Positions 9,185 to 20,610 of a stretch of 64,000 bases of DNA are shown piece by piece. The stretch is taken from the NCBI GenBank assembly GCA_028817895.1, contig JAPPOQ010000033.1, positions 1 to 64,000 of the forward strand. Direction: 5' to 3'. The position numbers and the translations under genes were made by a program. Each line of letters opens with the position of its first letter. Position 1 is the first letter of the stretch. The notes below the pieces were generated by a model. The model did not search any database. It worked only from the letters and a program-made list of their open reading frames with translations, and had not been told where the DNA came from. Source of the stretch: Ahrensia sp. Lineage in GTDB: Bacteria > Pseudomonadota > Alphaproteobacteria > Rhizobiales > Rhizobiaceae.

Positions 9185-9437
9185 CGATCTTGGCATGCAG
9201 GAGCGCTTGTGCAAAAGAGCGGCGCTCTTGGGACGTTGTGAGTTCACTTGACGGCCAATTGCGGCGCAAGACGGGCAGGGGCGCTATGTGCCATGCTGAC
9301 TTGCAAAAAATGCCGCACCGCAAAAACTTGCATGTGTCTTGCAGGTGGCGGTGGGTTGTGGTTCTAAGAGCGCGATAGTGAGCGGGGCGGGCGCAGTCCG
9401 TCTTTGCCGAAGACAAACGACTGTTGGAGACTGCTGG

Positions 9438-10346
9438 ATGGGAAATCCGATCAGCAAGGCGCTAATGCTGGGCGCTGCCGCGACGATGGGCAGCTTGGTT
9501 TCGGCGCAGGCTGCAAAGCTTGAAGATTGGCAGTGGTGGCATCAGCCCGCTGCTTCGCCAGGCGCCCAGGCGATCATCGACTTCGATATCTACACCTTCT
9601 GGTTCATCATTCCGATCACGATTTTCGTGATGTTTTTGCTGGCTTATGTGATGATCCGCTTTCGGGCAGGTGCAAACGCGGAACCTTCTAAGACGACCCA
9701 CAACACCGCCATCGAGGTTGTGTGGACTTTGGCGCCTGTCGCCATTCTGGTTGCGTTGGCAATCCCATCTTTCCAACTGCTGACAGCGCAGTTCAATCCA
9801 CCGGAAGAACCGAGCGTGACCATCAAGGCCACCGGTTATCAATGGTATTGGGGGTTTGAGTATCAGGATGCCGAGATCACCTTCGATTCGCGCCCCATAG
9901 GTTCGCCGGTCATCGCTGGCAGCGAAGAGGCTGCTCAGGCTGAGCGTGTCGCATTGGGCAAAACCGATCTGACCGAATATCCACGCCTGCTGGCGGTGGA
10001 CAATGAGGTCGTGGTGCCGGTCGGCAAGGTGATCCGCGTTCTCGTGACGGCGGGTGATGTGATCCACAATTTCGCTCTGCCCGCCTTTGGCTTGAAGATG
10101 GACGGCTATCCGGGCCGCATCAACGAGGTCTTTTTTCAGCCGATGAAGGAAGGTCTGTTCTACGGACAATGTTCGGAACTGTGCGGGAAGTTTCACGCCT
10201 ACATGCCGATTGGCATTCGGGTTGTTTCGCAGGACGCCTATGACACGTGGATTGCTGCGGCTCAGGAAGACGTCGAGGACGCAAATCGCGCATTGATGGC
10301 GTCCATTGAGGCGCAGAAGAAATCGGTAGAGGTCGCCGGCAACTGA
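9438..10346 (+). CDS. coxB: Cytochrome c oxidase subunit II (CuA)
   Basis: Subunit II of the aa3-type terminal oxidase, about 302 aa, accepting electrons from cytochrome c. The ATG at 9438 is chosen because GGAGA lies 8-9 nt upstream and the protein then begins with a signal peptide ending AQA just before KLEDWQWW. Two TM helices follow (about 46-73 and 91-116). CuA ligands are visible: His210 (VIHNF), Cys245 and Cys249 (CSELC), His253 and Met256. It is the first gene of the cox operon. The 253 bp between it and the IalB gene are the shared divergent upstream region; no convincing -35/-10 pair could be picked. Confidence 0.97.
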   Translation: MGNPISKALMLGAAATMGSLVSAQAAKLEDWQWWHQPAASPGAQAIIDFDIYTFWFIIPITIFVMFLLAYVMIRFRAGANAEPSKTTHNTAIEVVWTLAPVAILVALAIPSFQLLTAQFNPPEEPSVTIKATGYQWYWGFEYQDAEITFDSRPIGSPVIAGSEEAAQAERVALGKTDLTEYPRLLAVDNEVVVPVGKVIRVLVTAGDVIHNFALPAFGLKMDGYPGRINEVFFQPMKEGLFYGQCSELCGKFHAYMPIGIRVVSQDAYDTWIAAAQEDVEDANRALMASIEAQKKSVEVAGN

Positions 10347-10374
10347 GTTTGCGGCACGAAACGAGACGGATTGA

Positions 10375-11998
<1,624 letters not shown>

Positions 11999-12014
11999 TG
12001 CGGTTGGCTAGTGA

Positions 12015-12401
12015 ATGGCTGATTTCATCGTCTGGAATTGGCCATTTGCGGTAGCTTCGGCGCTTACGCTTGCCGTCTTCGTGCTGCATGTTGTGGCTGG
12101 CGGACGCGAGGTGCGGCCGGTCCTGAATGATCAGACACTCGGGCGTCAGGCCAGAATGACGCTGGCATACGCATGGAGCCTCGTGTCAGCCGGGCTTCTG
12201 GCAACCGCTCTGGTTTTTCTGGCGGCCGCGCTGAGGCCAGAATGGGTGGCCATCGGCTGGGCGGCCGGACTGATGGTCGCGATCTTCGCTGTGGTCAGCC
12301 TCTGGCAGACCGTGGCAAATAAATTGCCGATCACGATGGTTGGCCAATGGATGTTTTTCGCGCCGATTGCCGCACTGGCTCTTTGGGGCGCAACACGGTG
12401 A
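12015..12401 (+). CDS. Unrecognised 4-TM membrane protein in the cox operon
   Basis: A 128-aa hydrophobic protein, not recognised. Four hydrophobic segments can be seen at about residues 10-28, 52-72, 76-96 and 106-125, joined by short loops; there are no cysteines or metal-binding motifs. It lies 26 bp after ctaD and about 67 bp before ctaB on the same strand, so it is part of the cox operon. In the Rhizobium arrangement ctaB follows ctaD directly, so this gene looks like an insertion. A small accessory oxidase subunit or assembly factor is possible, but nothing in the sequence proves it. Confidence 0.7.
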   Translation: MADFIVWNWPFAVASALTLAVFVLHVVAGGREVRPVLNDQTLGRQARMTLAYAWSLVSAGLLATALVFLAAALRPEWVAIGWAAGLMVAIFAVVSLWQTVANKLPITMVGQWMFFAPIAALALWGATR

Positions 12402-12468
12402 GACAAAAAGAGCCGGGATTTGCAAGCGGAATTCTACCCGCCTTTGTATTTTGGCTGAGGGTGATGTG

Positions 12469-13443
12469 ATGAGTGGTTTGGCAACAGCGACAGACAACGG
12501 TGCATTCAACAGTCGGCCGGTGGAAAATGCGGCGGTTTCCGAGGCTCTGCCATCGGATTTTTTTGCGCTGCTGAAGCCGCGCGTGATGCGCCTCGTGGTC
12601 TTCACGGCGCTCGTTGGCATGTTGCTGGCACCCGGTGCGCTTGATCCGGTTCTCGCCACTATTGCCATCGCCGCTATTGCCGTTGGGGCGGGGGCCTCAG
12701 GCGCGCTGAACATGTGGTATGACGCTGACATTGATGCCGTCATGTCGCGCACGCAGAAGCGGCCAATTCCAGCCGGGCGGGTTTTGCCAAGCGAAGCGCT
12801 CAACTTCGGCATGGTCCTGTCCATCTTTTCGGTGCTCACGCTGGGTTTGCTGGTCAATTGGGTGGCCGGTGGTCTGCTGGCCTTCACGATCGCCTTTTAT
12901 GCCGTGATCTACACCATGTGGTTGAAGCGCTCGACGCCACAAAACATCGTCATCGGTGGCGCAGCCGGTGCGTTTCCGCCGATGATTGGCTGGGCGGTGG
13001 TCACGGGATCGGCTACGCTCGAAGGGATCGCACTTTTTGCGATAATCTTCATTTGGACGCCGCCGCATTTCTGGGCGTTGGCGCTTTGGAAGATGCGCGA
13101 TTATGACGATGCTCATGTGCCCATGATGCCCAATGCGAAGGGCGAAGCGTCGACCCGTTTGCAAATGCTGGCCTATGCTGCGGTTCTTGCGCCTGTTGGC
13201 ATGTTGCCCTGGATGATGGGATTTGCCGGACACTTTTTCGGCCTGATCGCAGCGGTTTTGGGTGGCATCTTTGCCTGGCTGACATTTGCGGTTTGGCGCG
13301 ATGCTGGTCGGGACGAAAAACTGCGCGCTGAAAGACGCTTGTTTGGCTTCTCGATCTTCTACTTGTTTGCGCTGTTTGCCGTTCTGTTGGTCGATGCCAT
13401 CGCGATGCGTGGCTTTGGCAGCTATCTTCTTGGAGGGCTGTGA
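12469..13443 (+). CDS. ctaB: Protoheme IX farnesyltransferase (heme O synthase)
   Basis: UbiA-superfamily membrane prenyltransferase that converts heme B to heme O, the precursor of the heme A in CtaD. About 324 aa with multiple TM helices. The first Asp-rich motif [15 protein letters not shown] with the following KRPIPAGR and the second [11 protein letters not shown] loop are diagnostic, as is the [11 protein letters not shown] segment. ATG 12469 is preceded by GAGGG; a GTG one codon upstream is the alternative. The TGA stop shares its last base with the next gene's ATG. Confidence 0.96.
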   Translation: MSGLATATDNGAFNSRPVENAAVSEALPSDFFALLKPRVMRLVVFTALVGMLLAPGALDPVLATIAIAAIAVGAGASGALNMWYDADIDAVMSRTQKRPIPAGRVLPSEALNFGMVLSIFSVLTLGLLVNWVAGGLLAFTIAFYAVIYTMWLKRSTPQNIVIGGAAGAFPPMIGWAVVTGSATLEGIALFAIIFIWTPPHFWALALWKMRDYDDAHVPMMPNAKGEASTRLQMLAYAAVLAPVGMLPWMMGFAGHFFGLIAAVLGGIFAWLTFAVWRDAGRDEKLRAERRLFGFSIFYLFALFAVLLVDAIAMRGFGSYLLGGL

Positions 13444-13643
13444 TGCTCAGCGCGCGTGAAGGACGTTTCGACGATGCGCCGCCGGTTGAGCTGACGGACC
13501 GGCAAAGGCGGGCAAGACGGGCCCGCAACATCGCCATTGCGCTGGGCCTCTTCGCCATGGTCGCAACCTTTTACATCGCCACCATCACAAAATTCGGGCC
13601 GCGCCTGATGGATCGGCCAATCATCAATGTGAACACGCAATGA
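13443..13643 (+). CDS. Small single-TM protein of the cox operon (CoxF-like position)
   Basis: A 66-aa protein with a basic segment (RQRRARRARN) before one TM helix at about residues 29-47, ending in a short periplasmic tail. It sits between ctaB and ctaG, where rhizobial cox operons carry a small gene sometimes called coxF. ATG 13443 overlaps the ctaB stop by one base and has GGAGGG upstream; its own stop overlaps the ctaG ATG by 4 bp. The N-in topology next to CtaG suggests a role in oxidase assembly; function is unproven. Confidence 0.82.
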   Translation: MLSAREGRFDDAPPVELTDRQRRARRARNIAIALGLFAMVATFYIATITKFGPRLMDRPIINVNTQ

Positions 13644-14236
13644 CGACACGCGCAGACAGTTCAGCTCATTTGAAGGTTGCCGCTATTTGCGCTGGGGTGA
13701 CCTTTGGCATGCTCGGCATGGCCTATGCAGCGGTTCCGCTCTATCAGTGGTTCTGTCAGGTGACAGGCTATGCCGGCACTACGCAGCGCGCTGAAGCACC
13801 GACAGGCACGGTACTCGACAAGACAATCACAATTCGTTTCGACGCCAACACGTCAAACGAGTTGAACTGGGATTTTGCGCCCAAGGAACGCGCAGTCACG
13901 CTGAAAATTGGTGAGAAGGGGCAAACAGCCTACACGGCCTCCAATATCAGTTCCGATCGAAGCTTCGGTACCGCCACGTTCAATGTCACGCCAGGCATTG
14001 CGGGCGCCTATTTTAACAAGATCGAATGCTTCTGCTTTACTGAGCAGGAGCTTGCAGCCGGTCAGTCTGTCGACATGCCGGTCATCTTTTTCGTGGATCC
14101 GGACATCGTCAACGATCCGCTGCTGAAAGGCACAAACACCATCACCTTGTCCTACACCTTCTTCCCTGATGATGAGGCGGAGGCAGCTGCACAGGCCGCG
14201 CTCAAGGCGGGTGAAAATTCAAAATCGCGACTTTAG
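13640..14236 (+). CDS. ctaG: Cytochrome c oxidase assembly protein CtaG (Cox11)
   Basis: Copper chaperone that inserts CuB into subunit I. The 198-aa protein has one N-terminal TM helix (about 13-33, ending in the conserved VPLYQWFCQVTGYAGTT) and a periplasmic immunoglobulin-like domain with the copper-binding CFCF motif in NKIECFCFTEQEL. It is coupled to the preceding 66-aa gene by an ATGA overlap. Confidence 0.97.
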   Translation: MTTRADSSAHLKVAAICAGVTFGMLGMAYAAVPLYQWFCQVTGYAGTTQRAEAPTGTVLDKTITIRFDANTSNELNWDFAPKERAVTLKIGEKGQTAYTASNISSDRSFGTATFNVTPGIAGAYFNKIECFCFTEQELAAGQSVDMPVIFFVDPDIVNDPLLKGTNTITLSYTFFPDDEAEAAAQAALKAGENSKSRL

Positions 14237-14294
14237 AAAGCGCCAAAAGACGCTATAACAGGCGCAATTCGAAGCGCTGGAGGCTGGAGACGAC

Positions 14295-15185
14295 ATGGCC
14301 GACGCCAACACCAAAAACCACGATTATCACATTATCGATCCAAGCCCTTGGCCACTGATCGGCGCCATTGGTGCCATCCTCATGGCCATTGGCGGCATCG
14401 CCTATATGCGCACATTGGGTGGTGGCTCCGGCATCGAACTGTTTGGCATCTCGATGTCCGGGCCCTGGTTGCTGCTCATCGGCACGGCCGTGGTGATCTA
14501 CACCATGTATGGCTGGTGGGCCGACACGGTGAAGGAATCGCATGCGGGCGACCACACTCCCGTGGTGTCTCTGCATTTGCGCTACGGCATGATCATGTTC
14601 ATCGCCTCGGAGGTGATGTTCTTCGTAGCCTGGTTCTGGGCGTTTTTTGACGTATCGCTGTTTTATGATGAAGCGGCGCAGGTGGCGCGCATGGCCTATA
14701 CGGGCGGCACCTGGCCACCTTCCGGCACGGGCGCGGTCGAAGTCTTCGATCCAATGCATCTGCCGCTGTTCAACACTGTCACGTTGCTTCTTTCCGGCAC
14801 GACAGTCACCTGGGCACACCACGCCTTGCTTGAAGGCGATCGCAAAGGGCTGATCTGGGGTCTGACGCTCACCATCGTGCTCGGCGTCATCTTCAGCGCT
14901 GTTCAGGCCCTTGAATACGCCATCGCGCCATTCGGTTTCAAAGACTCCATCTATGGTGCAACCTTCTTCATGGCGACCGGCTTTCACGGCTTCCATGTTC
15001 TGGTTGGCACCATCTTCCTTGCCGTGTGCCTGTTCCGTGCGCTGAAAGGGCATTTCACGCCGGAGAAGCATTTCGGCTTCGAAGCTGCGGCTTGGTACTG
15101 GCATTTTGTGGACGTAGTCTGGCTGTTCCTGTTCGTCGCGGTTTACATCTGGGCGTCCGCCGGCGGCGTGATCGCTGCTCACTGA
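14295..15185 (+). CDS. ctaE: Cytochrome c oxidase subunit III
   Basis: Seven-TM structural subunit of the aa3 oxidase, 296 aa, which stabilises turnover and proton uptake. Typical segments: DPSPWPLIGA near the N-terminus, GMIMFIASEVMFFVAWFWAFF, WAHHALLEG, ATGFHGFHVLVGTIFL and the C-terminal WYWHFVDVVWLFLFVAVY. It follows ctaG by 58 bp. In many Rhizobiales a DUF983 gene comes next; here only 49 bp separate it from the SURF1 gene. Confidence 0.97.
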   Translation: MADANTKNHDYHIIDPSPWPLIGAIGAILMAIGGIAYMRTLGGGSGIELFGISMSGPWLLLIGTAVVIYTMYGWWADTVKESHAGDHTPVVSLHLRYGMIMFIASEVMFFVAWFWAFFDVSLFYDEAAQVARMAYTGGTWPPSGTGAVEVFDPMHLPLFNTVTLLLSGTTVTWAHHALLEGDRKGLIWGLTLTIVLGVIFSAVQALEYAIAPFGFKDSIYGATFFMATGFHGFHVLVGTIFLAVCLFRALKGHFTPEKHFGFEAAAWYWHFVDVVWLFLFVAVYIWASAGGVIAAH

Positions 15186-15234
15186 CGCGACTTCAACGCT
15201 GCGCGCAGTCCGGCCTGATGGACGGCCTATTGCG

Positions 15235-15960
15235 ATGACTGTGCGCAGCATCATCCTCTTGGTTGCAATCGTGCTTGGGACCGCCTTTTTGAGCGGCCTT
15301 GGCGTCTGGCAGCTTCAGCGCTTGGCTTGGAAAGAAGCCCTTATCGAGCGGGTCGAAACCGGTCTGTCGAAAGAGCCGGTGTCGGTCGCAGCCATCGAAC
15401 AGGCGCTCGCGGCGGGTGAAGATGTTGAATATCGGCCGGCAAGGGCCACGGGCAGTTTTCTGCATGCGCGCGAAGCCCACTATTTTGCAACTTTCAAGGG
15501 GCAGCCGGGCTATTTCGTCTACACACCATTGCAGCTTGATGATGGGCGGATGCTGTTCGTCAATCGCGGCTTCGTAACGATGAACAACAAGGATCGCGCA
15601 GTTCGACCCGAAAGTCTTGTTGAGGGACGCCAGGAAATCTCCGGGCTGGCCCGCAATGCGCCATCTGCCAAACCCAACAGCTTCGTGCCCGACAATGATC
15701 TTGAGAAGAACATCTTCTACTGGAAGTCGCTGACGCAGATGACGGATCGGTCGATGGATTCAATGGCCGCCAATGTCGTGCCGTTCTTTCTCGATGCCGA
15801 TGATGCTCCGGTCCCGGGCGGTATCACCGGAGGGGTTACGCGCATCACCTTCCCCAACAGCCATCTGCAATATGCGCTGACCTGGTTCGGTCTCGCGGGA
15901 ACCCTGCTGGTGGTCGGGCTGTCGTTTTTCTGGTCTCGTCGCAAGGCGGTGAGCGCATGA
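15235..15960 (+). CDS. SURF1 family cytochrome oxidase assembly protein
   Basis: A 241-aa SURF1 protein that helps insert or hold heme A during CtaD maturation. Two TM helices flank a periplasmic domain: the first at about residues 5-25 with [15 protein letters not shown] just after it, the second at about 211-231 ([22 protein letters not shown]). [23 protein letters not shown] is the conserved central motif. It is the last gene of the cox block before ispH, which starts 70 bp later. Confidence 0.95.
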   Translation: MTVRSIILLVAIVLGTAFLSGLGVWQLQRLAWKEALIERVETGLSKEPVSVAAIEQALAAGEDVEYRPARATGSFLHAREAHYFATFKGQPGYFVYTPLQLDDGRMLFVNRGFVTMNNKDRAVRPESLVEGRQEISGLARNAPSAKPNSFVPDNDLEKNIFYWKSLTQMTDRSMDSMAANVVPFFLDADDAPVPGGITGGVTRITFPNSHLQYALTWFGLAGTLLVVGLSFFWSRRKAVSA

Positions 15961-16030
15961 TGATGTGGTCTTTCGCTGCGCTTGTCGTAAAGTCCAGTCG
16001 CGCAATGTCCTGTGCGGGAGAAACGACTCG

Positions 16031-17038
16031 ATGAACCAGAACCGCCAGAAAGTTCGACTGTTGCTGTGCGGTCCGCGTGGTTTTTGCGCCGGCGTGGACC
16101 GGGCGATCCAGATCGTGGTGCTGGCCATCAAGAAATATGGCGCGCCAGTCTATGTGCGCCACGAGATTGTGCACAATCGCTATGTCGTTGAAGGGCTTGA
16201 AGCACTTGGCGCGGTATTTGTCGAAACGTTGGACGAGATACCTGACACAGCGCAGCCGGTGATTTTTTCCGCCCATGGTGTGCCGAAATCGGTGCCGGAG
16301 GCGGCGCAGGCACGCAATCTGTTTTTCCTCGACGCGACCTGTCCGCTCGTTTCCAAGGTGCACAAACAGGCTATGCTGCATGACAGGCGAGGCCGCCATG
16401 TGCTGCTGGTTGGACATCGGGGTCACCCTGAGGTGATCGGAACCATGGGGCAATTGCCCGAAGGCGCGGTGAGCCTCATCGAAACGCTGGACGATGCGGA
16501 CCAGTTTGAACGGCCTGCCGATCTGGGCCTGGGCTATGTCACCCAAACGACCCTCTCGGTGGATGACACTGCCGACATTGTTGCAAGACTGTCCGCGCGC
16601 TTTGACGATCTCGTCGCACCAGCGGCTGAGTCGATCTGTTATGCGACCACAAACCGCCAGGAGGCCGTGCGTCAGGCGGCGCCTGGCACCGACCTGTTCA
16701 TAATTGTGGGCGCTCCAAATTCCTCAAACTCGATGCGCCTTGTCGAGGTGGCCGAGCGCGCCGGGGCTGCGCATTCGGTGTTGGTGCAGAATGCGAGCGA
16801 CATTCCCTGGGCGGTTGTTGAAGATCGTACAGACAGCATAACTGTTGGTCTTTCGGCGGGCGCATCGGCGCCGGAGGTGCTGGTGGAAGAGATCGTGGAA
16901 GCCTTCCGCCAGCGTTATGATCTGTCGGTGGAACTGGCCGAGACAGTGGTTGAGGACGAAGAGTTTCTCGTCATGCGCGATCTGCGCGACGTCCCGCTGG
17001 AAGCCTCCGATATGGCCTTCGTCAATGGAGCTGCGTGA
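16031..17038 (+). CDS. ispH: 4-hydroxy-3-methylbut-2-enyl diphosphate reductase
   Basis: [4Fe-4S] enzyme making IPP and DMAPP in the last step of the non-mevalonate isoprenoid pathway. About 335 aa. Cluster cysteines are seen in [24 protein letters not shown] and [22 protein letters not shown] is the diphosphate-binding segment. ATG 16031 is preferred to the upstream in-frame start at 15965 because homologues begin shortly before the first cysteine motif. The stop is followed directly by the thrB GTG. Confidence 0.96.
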   Translation: MNQNRQKVRLLLCGPRGFCAGVDRAIQIVVLAIKKYGAPVYVRHEIVHNRYVVEGLEALGAVFVETLDEIPDTAQPVIFSAHGVPKSVPEAAQARNLFFLDATCPLVSKVHKQAMLHDRRGRHVLLVGHRGHPEVIGTMGQLPEGAVSLIETLDDADQFERPADLGLGYVTQTTLSVDDTADIVARLSARFDDLVAPAAESICYATTNRQEAVRQAAPGTDLFIIVGAPNSSNSMRLVEVAERAGAAHSVLVQNASDIPWAVVEDRTDSITVGLSAGASAPEVLVEEIVEAFRQRYDLSVELAETVVEDEEFLVMRDLRDVPLEASDMAFVNGAA

Positions 17039-18001
17039 GTGGCAGTCTACACAGATGTTTCCGATGAGGCCCTGGCACGCTTTCTGAACGACTATGACAT
17101 CGGTCAGGTGGTGTCTTTCAAGGGCATTGCCGGTGGAGTGGAGAATTCCAACTTCTATCTCCAGACGGACCGTGACGCCTATATTCTGACCCTCTATGAA
17201 AAGCGCGTCGCGGAGGCCGATCTGCCCTTTTTTGTTGGGTTGATGGACCATCTTGCAGCGAGAGGGTTTCCATGCCCTAAGCCGATCAGGGACAAAGGCG
17301 GCCAAGCGATCAAAAGGCTGGAGAACAGGCCAGCCGCCATCGTCTCCTTTCTGTCGGGTGTCGACGTGCAAACGCCATCGCTCGACCAATGCCGTATGGC
17401 GGGCGAAGCGCTGGCGGACCTGCATCAGGCCTCGCAAGGGTTTGAAATTTCCCGAGCCAATGCTCTGGCGCCAGCCGGATGGCCCGCATTGGCGAAGGCT
17501 TCAGGGCGCGATGCCGACAAGGCGCAGGAGGGTCTGGCCGATCTGATCGAAAGCGAACTGGCCGTCATCACTGCTGCCTGGCCGAATGATATTCCCACTG
17601 GGGTCATTCACGCCGATTTCTTTCGCGACAATGTTTTCTTTCTCGACGGAAAATTATCCGGCGTCATCGACTTCTATTTCGCATGCAACGACTATCTGGC
17701 CTACGACATCGCCGTCACCATAAACGCCTGGTGCTTTGACAAGTCGCTGGTTTTTTTGCCGGGCAATGCGGCAGCCATTCTGGAAGGCTATCGTTCGCGC
17801 CGCCCTTTGCAGCAAAGCGAGTGTGATGCGCTGGCCATTCTGGCGCGAGGTGCTGCTTTGCGCTTTCTGCTGACGCGCATCTATGACTGGTTGAACGTGC
17901 CAAAGGGCGCTCTGGTTTTGCCTCACGACCCGACCGAGTTCAGCGCGAGGCTACGTTTTTTTAGAGACGAGGGAGCGGCGGTGTTCGCCGACCTTCTGTG
18001 A
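17039..18001 (+). CDS. thrB: Homoserine kinase (APH-type)
   Basis: ATP-dependent kinase making O-phosphohomoserine for threonine synthesis; thrC lies at 25.7-27.1 kb. The 320-aa protein is the aminoglycoside-phosphotransferase-like ThrB of alphaproteobacteria, not the GHMP type. Seen: [13 protein letters not shown] near residue 31, the catalytic loop [13 protein letters not shown] and the Mg-binding [10 protein letters not shown]. The GTG start is contiguous with the ispH stop. Confidence 0.95.
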   Translation: MAVYTDVSDEALARFLNDYDIGQVVSFKGIAGGVENSNFYLQTDRDAYILTLYEKRVAEADLPFFVGLMDHLAARGFPCPKPIRDKGGQAIKRLENRPAAIVSFLSGVDVQTPSLDQCRMAGEALADLHQASQGFEISRANALAPAGWPALAKASGRDADKAQEGLADLIESELAVITAAWPNDIPTGVIHADFFRDNVFFLDGKLSGVIDFYFACNDYLAYDIAVTINAWCFDKSLVFLPGNAAAILEGYRSRRPLQQSECDALAILARGAALRFLLTRIYDWLNVPKGALVLPHDPTEFSARLRFFRDEGAAVFADLL

Positions 18002-18438
18002 AGCACGTTTCGATCTGGACGGATGGGGCCTGCTCTGGAAATCCCGGCCCCGGCGGTTGGGGTGCCTTGCTTCGCTTTGGTGACAAGGAGCGGGAACTGT
18101 CGGGAGGTGAAGTCCTCACCACCAACAACCGTATGGAGCTTCAGGCCGCCACTGAAGCGCTCAACGCGCTGAAGGAACCCTGCGAAGTCGATCTCTATAC
18201 CGATTCACAATATGTCAAAGGCGGAATCGAGGGCTGGATCCACGACTGGAAGAAGAATGGCTGGAAAACGTCTGCCAAGAAGCCGGTAAAGAACGCTGAA
18301 CTGTGGCAGGCCTTGGACGATGCCGTCGCCCGCCACAAGGTGCATTGGCACTGGGTGAAGGGACATGCCGGTCATGACGAGAATGAGCGCGCGGACGAAC
18401 TCGCCCGCGCCGGCATGGCACCCTACAAGGTCATGTGA
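17998..18438 (+). CDS. rnhA: Ribonuclease HI
   Basis: Endonuclease removing RNA from RNA:DNA hybrids, 146 aa. The four catalytic carboxylates of type 1 RNase H are in [16 protein letters not shown] (Asp), [10 protein letters not shown] (Glu), YTDSQYV (Asp) and NERADELA (Asp), with the catalytic-loop His in [12 protein letters not shown] 17998 overlaps the thrB stop (GTGA). A 10-bp hairpin begins just before its stop. Confidence 0.97.
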   Translation: MKHVSIWTDGACSGNPGPGGWGALLRFGDKERELSGGEVLTTNNRMELQAATEALNALKEPCEVDLYTDSQYVKGGIEGWIHDWKKNGWKTSAKKPVKNAELWQALDDAVARHKVHWHWVKGHAGHDENERADELARAGMAPYKVM

Positions 18439-18455
18439 TCGTATTGATCACGTGA
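18431..18455 (+). terminator. Hairpin between convergent rnhA and peroxiredoxin genes
   Basis: Bases 18431-18440 pair with 18446-18455 (10 bp including one G-T pair) around the 5-nt loop GTATT; the rnhA stop is in the left arm. It lies between two convergent genes and could serve either strand as a terminator. The downstream run is only weakly T-rich (GTCTGTCTTAC), so efficiency is uncertain. Confidence 0.5.
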
Positions 18456-18469
18456 GGGGATCGTCTGTC

Positions 18470-18958
18470 TTACAATTGGCCCAGAATGACTGCGGCTGAA
18501 CTTTTCTCCGCCTGGCCGGGATTGTCTTCCACATTGAGCTGAACGACCTTCCCGTCTTTCACAAGCATGGAATAGCGTTTCGAGCGCACGCCAAGCCCGG
18601 CTGCAGTCAAATCGATGTCCATGCCGACGGCCTTGGCAAAATCAGCGCCCGGATCGGCGAGGAAATGGATCTTGCCCTTGCCCTTCGATGCCGTGGACCA
18701 GGCGTCGAACACGAAGACATCGTTGACCGCCGTCACCGCAACGGCATCAACGCCCTTCTCCTTGATTTCCTCAATATGTTCCAGAAAGCCGGGCAGATGG
18801 TTGGCGTGACAGGTCGGAGTGAACGCACCTGGAACCGCAAAGAGCACAACGGTCTTCTTGTCCGTAAACAGTTCAGCGGTTGTCATTTTCGCCGGGCCGT
18901 CATCGCTCATGATCATGAATGTTGCGTCCGGCAGTCTGTCGCCAATCTGAATGGCCAT
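18470..18958 (-). CDS. Peroxiredoxin (Prx5 type)
   Basis: Thiol peroxidase of 162 aa. PGAFTPTC places the peroxidatic cysteine at residue 50, with Thr47 of the conserved PxxxT/SxxC. No second cysteine is present, so regeneration must come from an external thiol such as glutathione/glutaredoxin. LTAAGLGVRSKRYSMLV is the C-terminal family signature. ATG 18958 has a GAGGA ribosome site about 6 nt upstream; the frame is open upstream to 19027, but that part is not conserved in type. Confidence 0.93.
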   Translation of the reverse strand: MAIQIGDRLPDATFMIMSDDGPAKMTTAELFTDKKTVVLFAVPGAFTPTCHANHLPGFLEHIEEIKEKGVDAVAVTAVNDVFVFDAWSTASKGKGKIHFLADPGADFAKAVGMDIDLTAAGLGVRSKRYSMLVKDGKVVQLNVEDNPGQAEKSSAAVILGQL

Positions 18959-19075
18959 GGTGAATTCCTCGAAGGTGGGTTTGCATCGGTTGGTTGAGAC
19001 TGTGTTCCAGCGCATTGAGCCGGTCAAGCGCCGTTCCTTGGCGCATTCAAACCGGCATGGAATACGCAGCTGGAA

Positions 19076-19876
19076 CTACTCGACTGTGATGGCCTGCTCG
19101 TATCCGCGTCCATCTACAGCCAGGGTTGCGCGCAACGCTTCGCCCCGCGCGGCGTCCGGTTGAATTCCTCTTGGCAGCGTGACGGAAAACTCTGCCGAGC
19201 CGTTTTCAAGTCGCGTTGGCGTTTCCGGTGCCAGATACCAGCTTACCGGCCCCTCCAGAAACAGCGTCACATGGTTTGCATCGGCAGGAAGCGTCGCCGT
19301 CACCACAAGTTTTCCCGCCTTTGCTTTGGCAGATGTCACCGAGACCGCGTCGGTTGCAGGGGTGGGGAGGGAGGCTTCGGCGCGCGCAAGAAGTTGCGCT
19401 GCTTCCAGTGAGGAACCGCCATCGACCCGATCTGTCAATTCGGTGGTGAACTGCATGGGGACGCACACATCTTCGCACACGCCCATCAGACCCTGCAGAG
19501 ACAAAACCACGTTGCGGTCGCTGAAAATCGTTTCCACCGCGATCGGCAGAACGACTTCTCCGCTATATCCGCTTGTCAGCCCGGTGCCTTCGCCAAAGGC
19601 GATGGGCGTGGGGAAGGCGATGTCCGCTTTGGCAACATTTTGCGAGCGCGAAAAATCAAGCTGCGGCGGCAGTCCGGACGAACCGGGCGAGCGCCAATAG
19701 GTTTTCCAACCCGGTTCCAGCACGATGTGAAGGCCAGCCCTGATTGTGCCGTTGGAGGCATCCCGCAACGAAACAAGGCGCAATTTCACGCCATCACCCC
19801 TGAACCATTCGCCAACGGCGGCAACAGCTGGGGTGGTCAGCAATACAGTCGTGAGCAGAACGATAAGGTAGCGCAT
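19076..19876 (-). CDS. DsbD N-terminal-domain-like exported protein
   Basis: Periplasmic protein of about 266 aa with a cleavable signal peptide (residues 1-19, ending TPAVA). The body resembles the N-terminal (alpha) domain of the disulfide reductase DsbD, including GVCEDVCVPMQF with its redox-active Cys pair and YSGEVVLPIAVE. No transmembrane or thioredoxin domain follows, so it is a stand-alone domain and must receive electrons from another protein; a copper-tolerance or cytochrome-maturation role is possible but unproven. ATG 19876 is used since it begins the signal peptide. Confidence 0.85.
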   Translation of the reverse strand: MRYLIVLLTTVLLTTPAVAAVGEWFRGDGVKLRLVSLRDASNGTIRAGLHIVLEPGWKTYWRSPGSSGLPPQLDFSRSQNVAKADIAFPTPIAFGEGTGLTSGYSGEVVLPIAVETIFSDRNVVLSLQGLMGVCEDVCVPMQFTTELTDRVDGGSSLEAAQLLARAEASLPTPATDAVSVTSAKAKAGKLVVTATLPADANHVTLFLEGPVSWYLAPETPTRLENGSAEFSVTLPRGIQPDAARGEALRATLAVDGRGYEQAITVE

Positions 19877-19996
19877 GTTGTTCTCAATAAGCGCTGATGG
19901 AGCCAAATGCGACCATCCACACGCGCACGTTCGGTCATAAGCGCGTTATCGGCGCCGGGAGGTTTCCCCGCGTACAATCCCTTGCTAAAAGACCGC

Positions 19997-20596
19997 ATGA
20001 GCGGCGCATCCACCACCGAGCGGCAAGACCTGTCGCTGATCGGGCAGTTTTTGCTTGCCATGCCCGGCATGAGCGATCCGCGCTTTGCCCGCAGCGCCAT
20101 ACTCATGATCTCGCACGGCTCGACCGGCGCGATGGGCTTTATCCTCAACCAACCCGTTGAAAGTCCAAGTTTCGACGAGATTCTCAAAGAGATCGGTCTA
20201 ACCGAAGAAGCTGCGATGGCTTACAATCTGGCGCAAATGCCGCAAGTTTTTCGCGGTGGGCCGGTTGAGCAGGGCCGCGGCTTCGTTCTGCATTCGCTGG
20301 ATTTCGGCCTTGAGGCGACGGCACGTATTGGTGACATCGCAGCTTTAACGGCTACGCAGGAAGTCTTGCGCGCGATTGCCAAGGGGCGGGGCCCGGAACG
20401 ATCCATCGTGTTGCTGGGCTATGCCGGATGGTCCGGTGGGCAAGTGGAAGACGAAATCATCGCAAATGGCTGGCTGAGCGTGCCAGCGACACACCAATTG
20501 CTGTTCGACACGCCCTGGGACGAAATCTACAGCGCCGCTCTCGCATCGCTTGGCGTGTCTGAAGCCCTGCTGTCGAGCGAGGCAGGGCACGCCTGA
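19997..20596 (+). CDS. YqgE/AlgH family protein (UPF0301)
   Basis: About 199 aa, matching the UPF0301 family length. Family blocks: GQFLLAMPGMSDPRFARSAI at the N-terminus, HGSTGAMGFILNQP, VFRGGPVEQGRGFVLHS and LLGYAGWSGGQVEDEI. The family is widespread and of uncertain biochemical function. The ATG at 19997 fits homologue N-termini; the frame is open back to 19907. It is divergent from the DsbD-like gene and convergent with the EAL protein 14 bp downstream. Confidence 0.92.
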   Translation: MSGASTTERQDLSLIGQFLLAMPGMSDPRFARSAILMISHGSTGAMGFILNQPVESPSFDEILKEIGLTEEAAMAYNLAQMPQVFRGGPVEQGRGFVLHSLDFGLEATARIGDIAALTATQEVLRAIAKGRGPERSIVLLGYAGWSGGQVEDEIIANGWLSVPATHQLLFDTPWDEIYSAALASLGVSEALLSSEAGHA

Positions 20597-20610
20597 TCAA
20601 GATGTATCGT

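Noticed and set aside
15186-15234. Search for a DUF983 gene between ctaE and SURF1
   Set aside because: Only 49 bp are available, so the gene is truly absent at this site.
14253-15254. A 333-codon open frame opposite ctaE
   Set aside because: Same reason: antisense to a well-identified oxidase subunit, with low-complexity composition.
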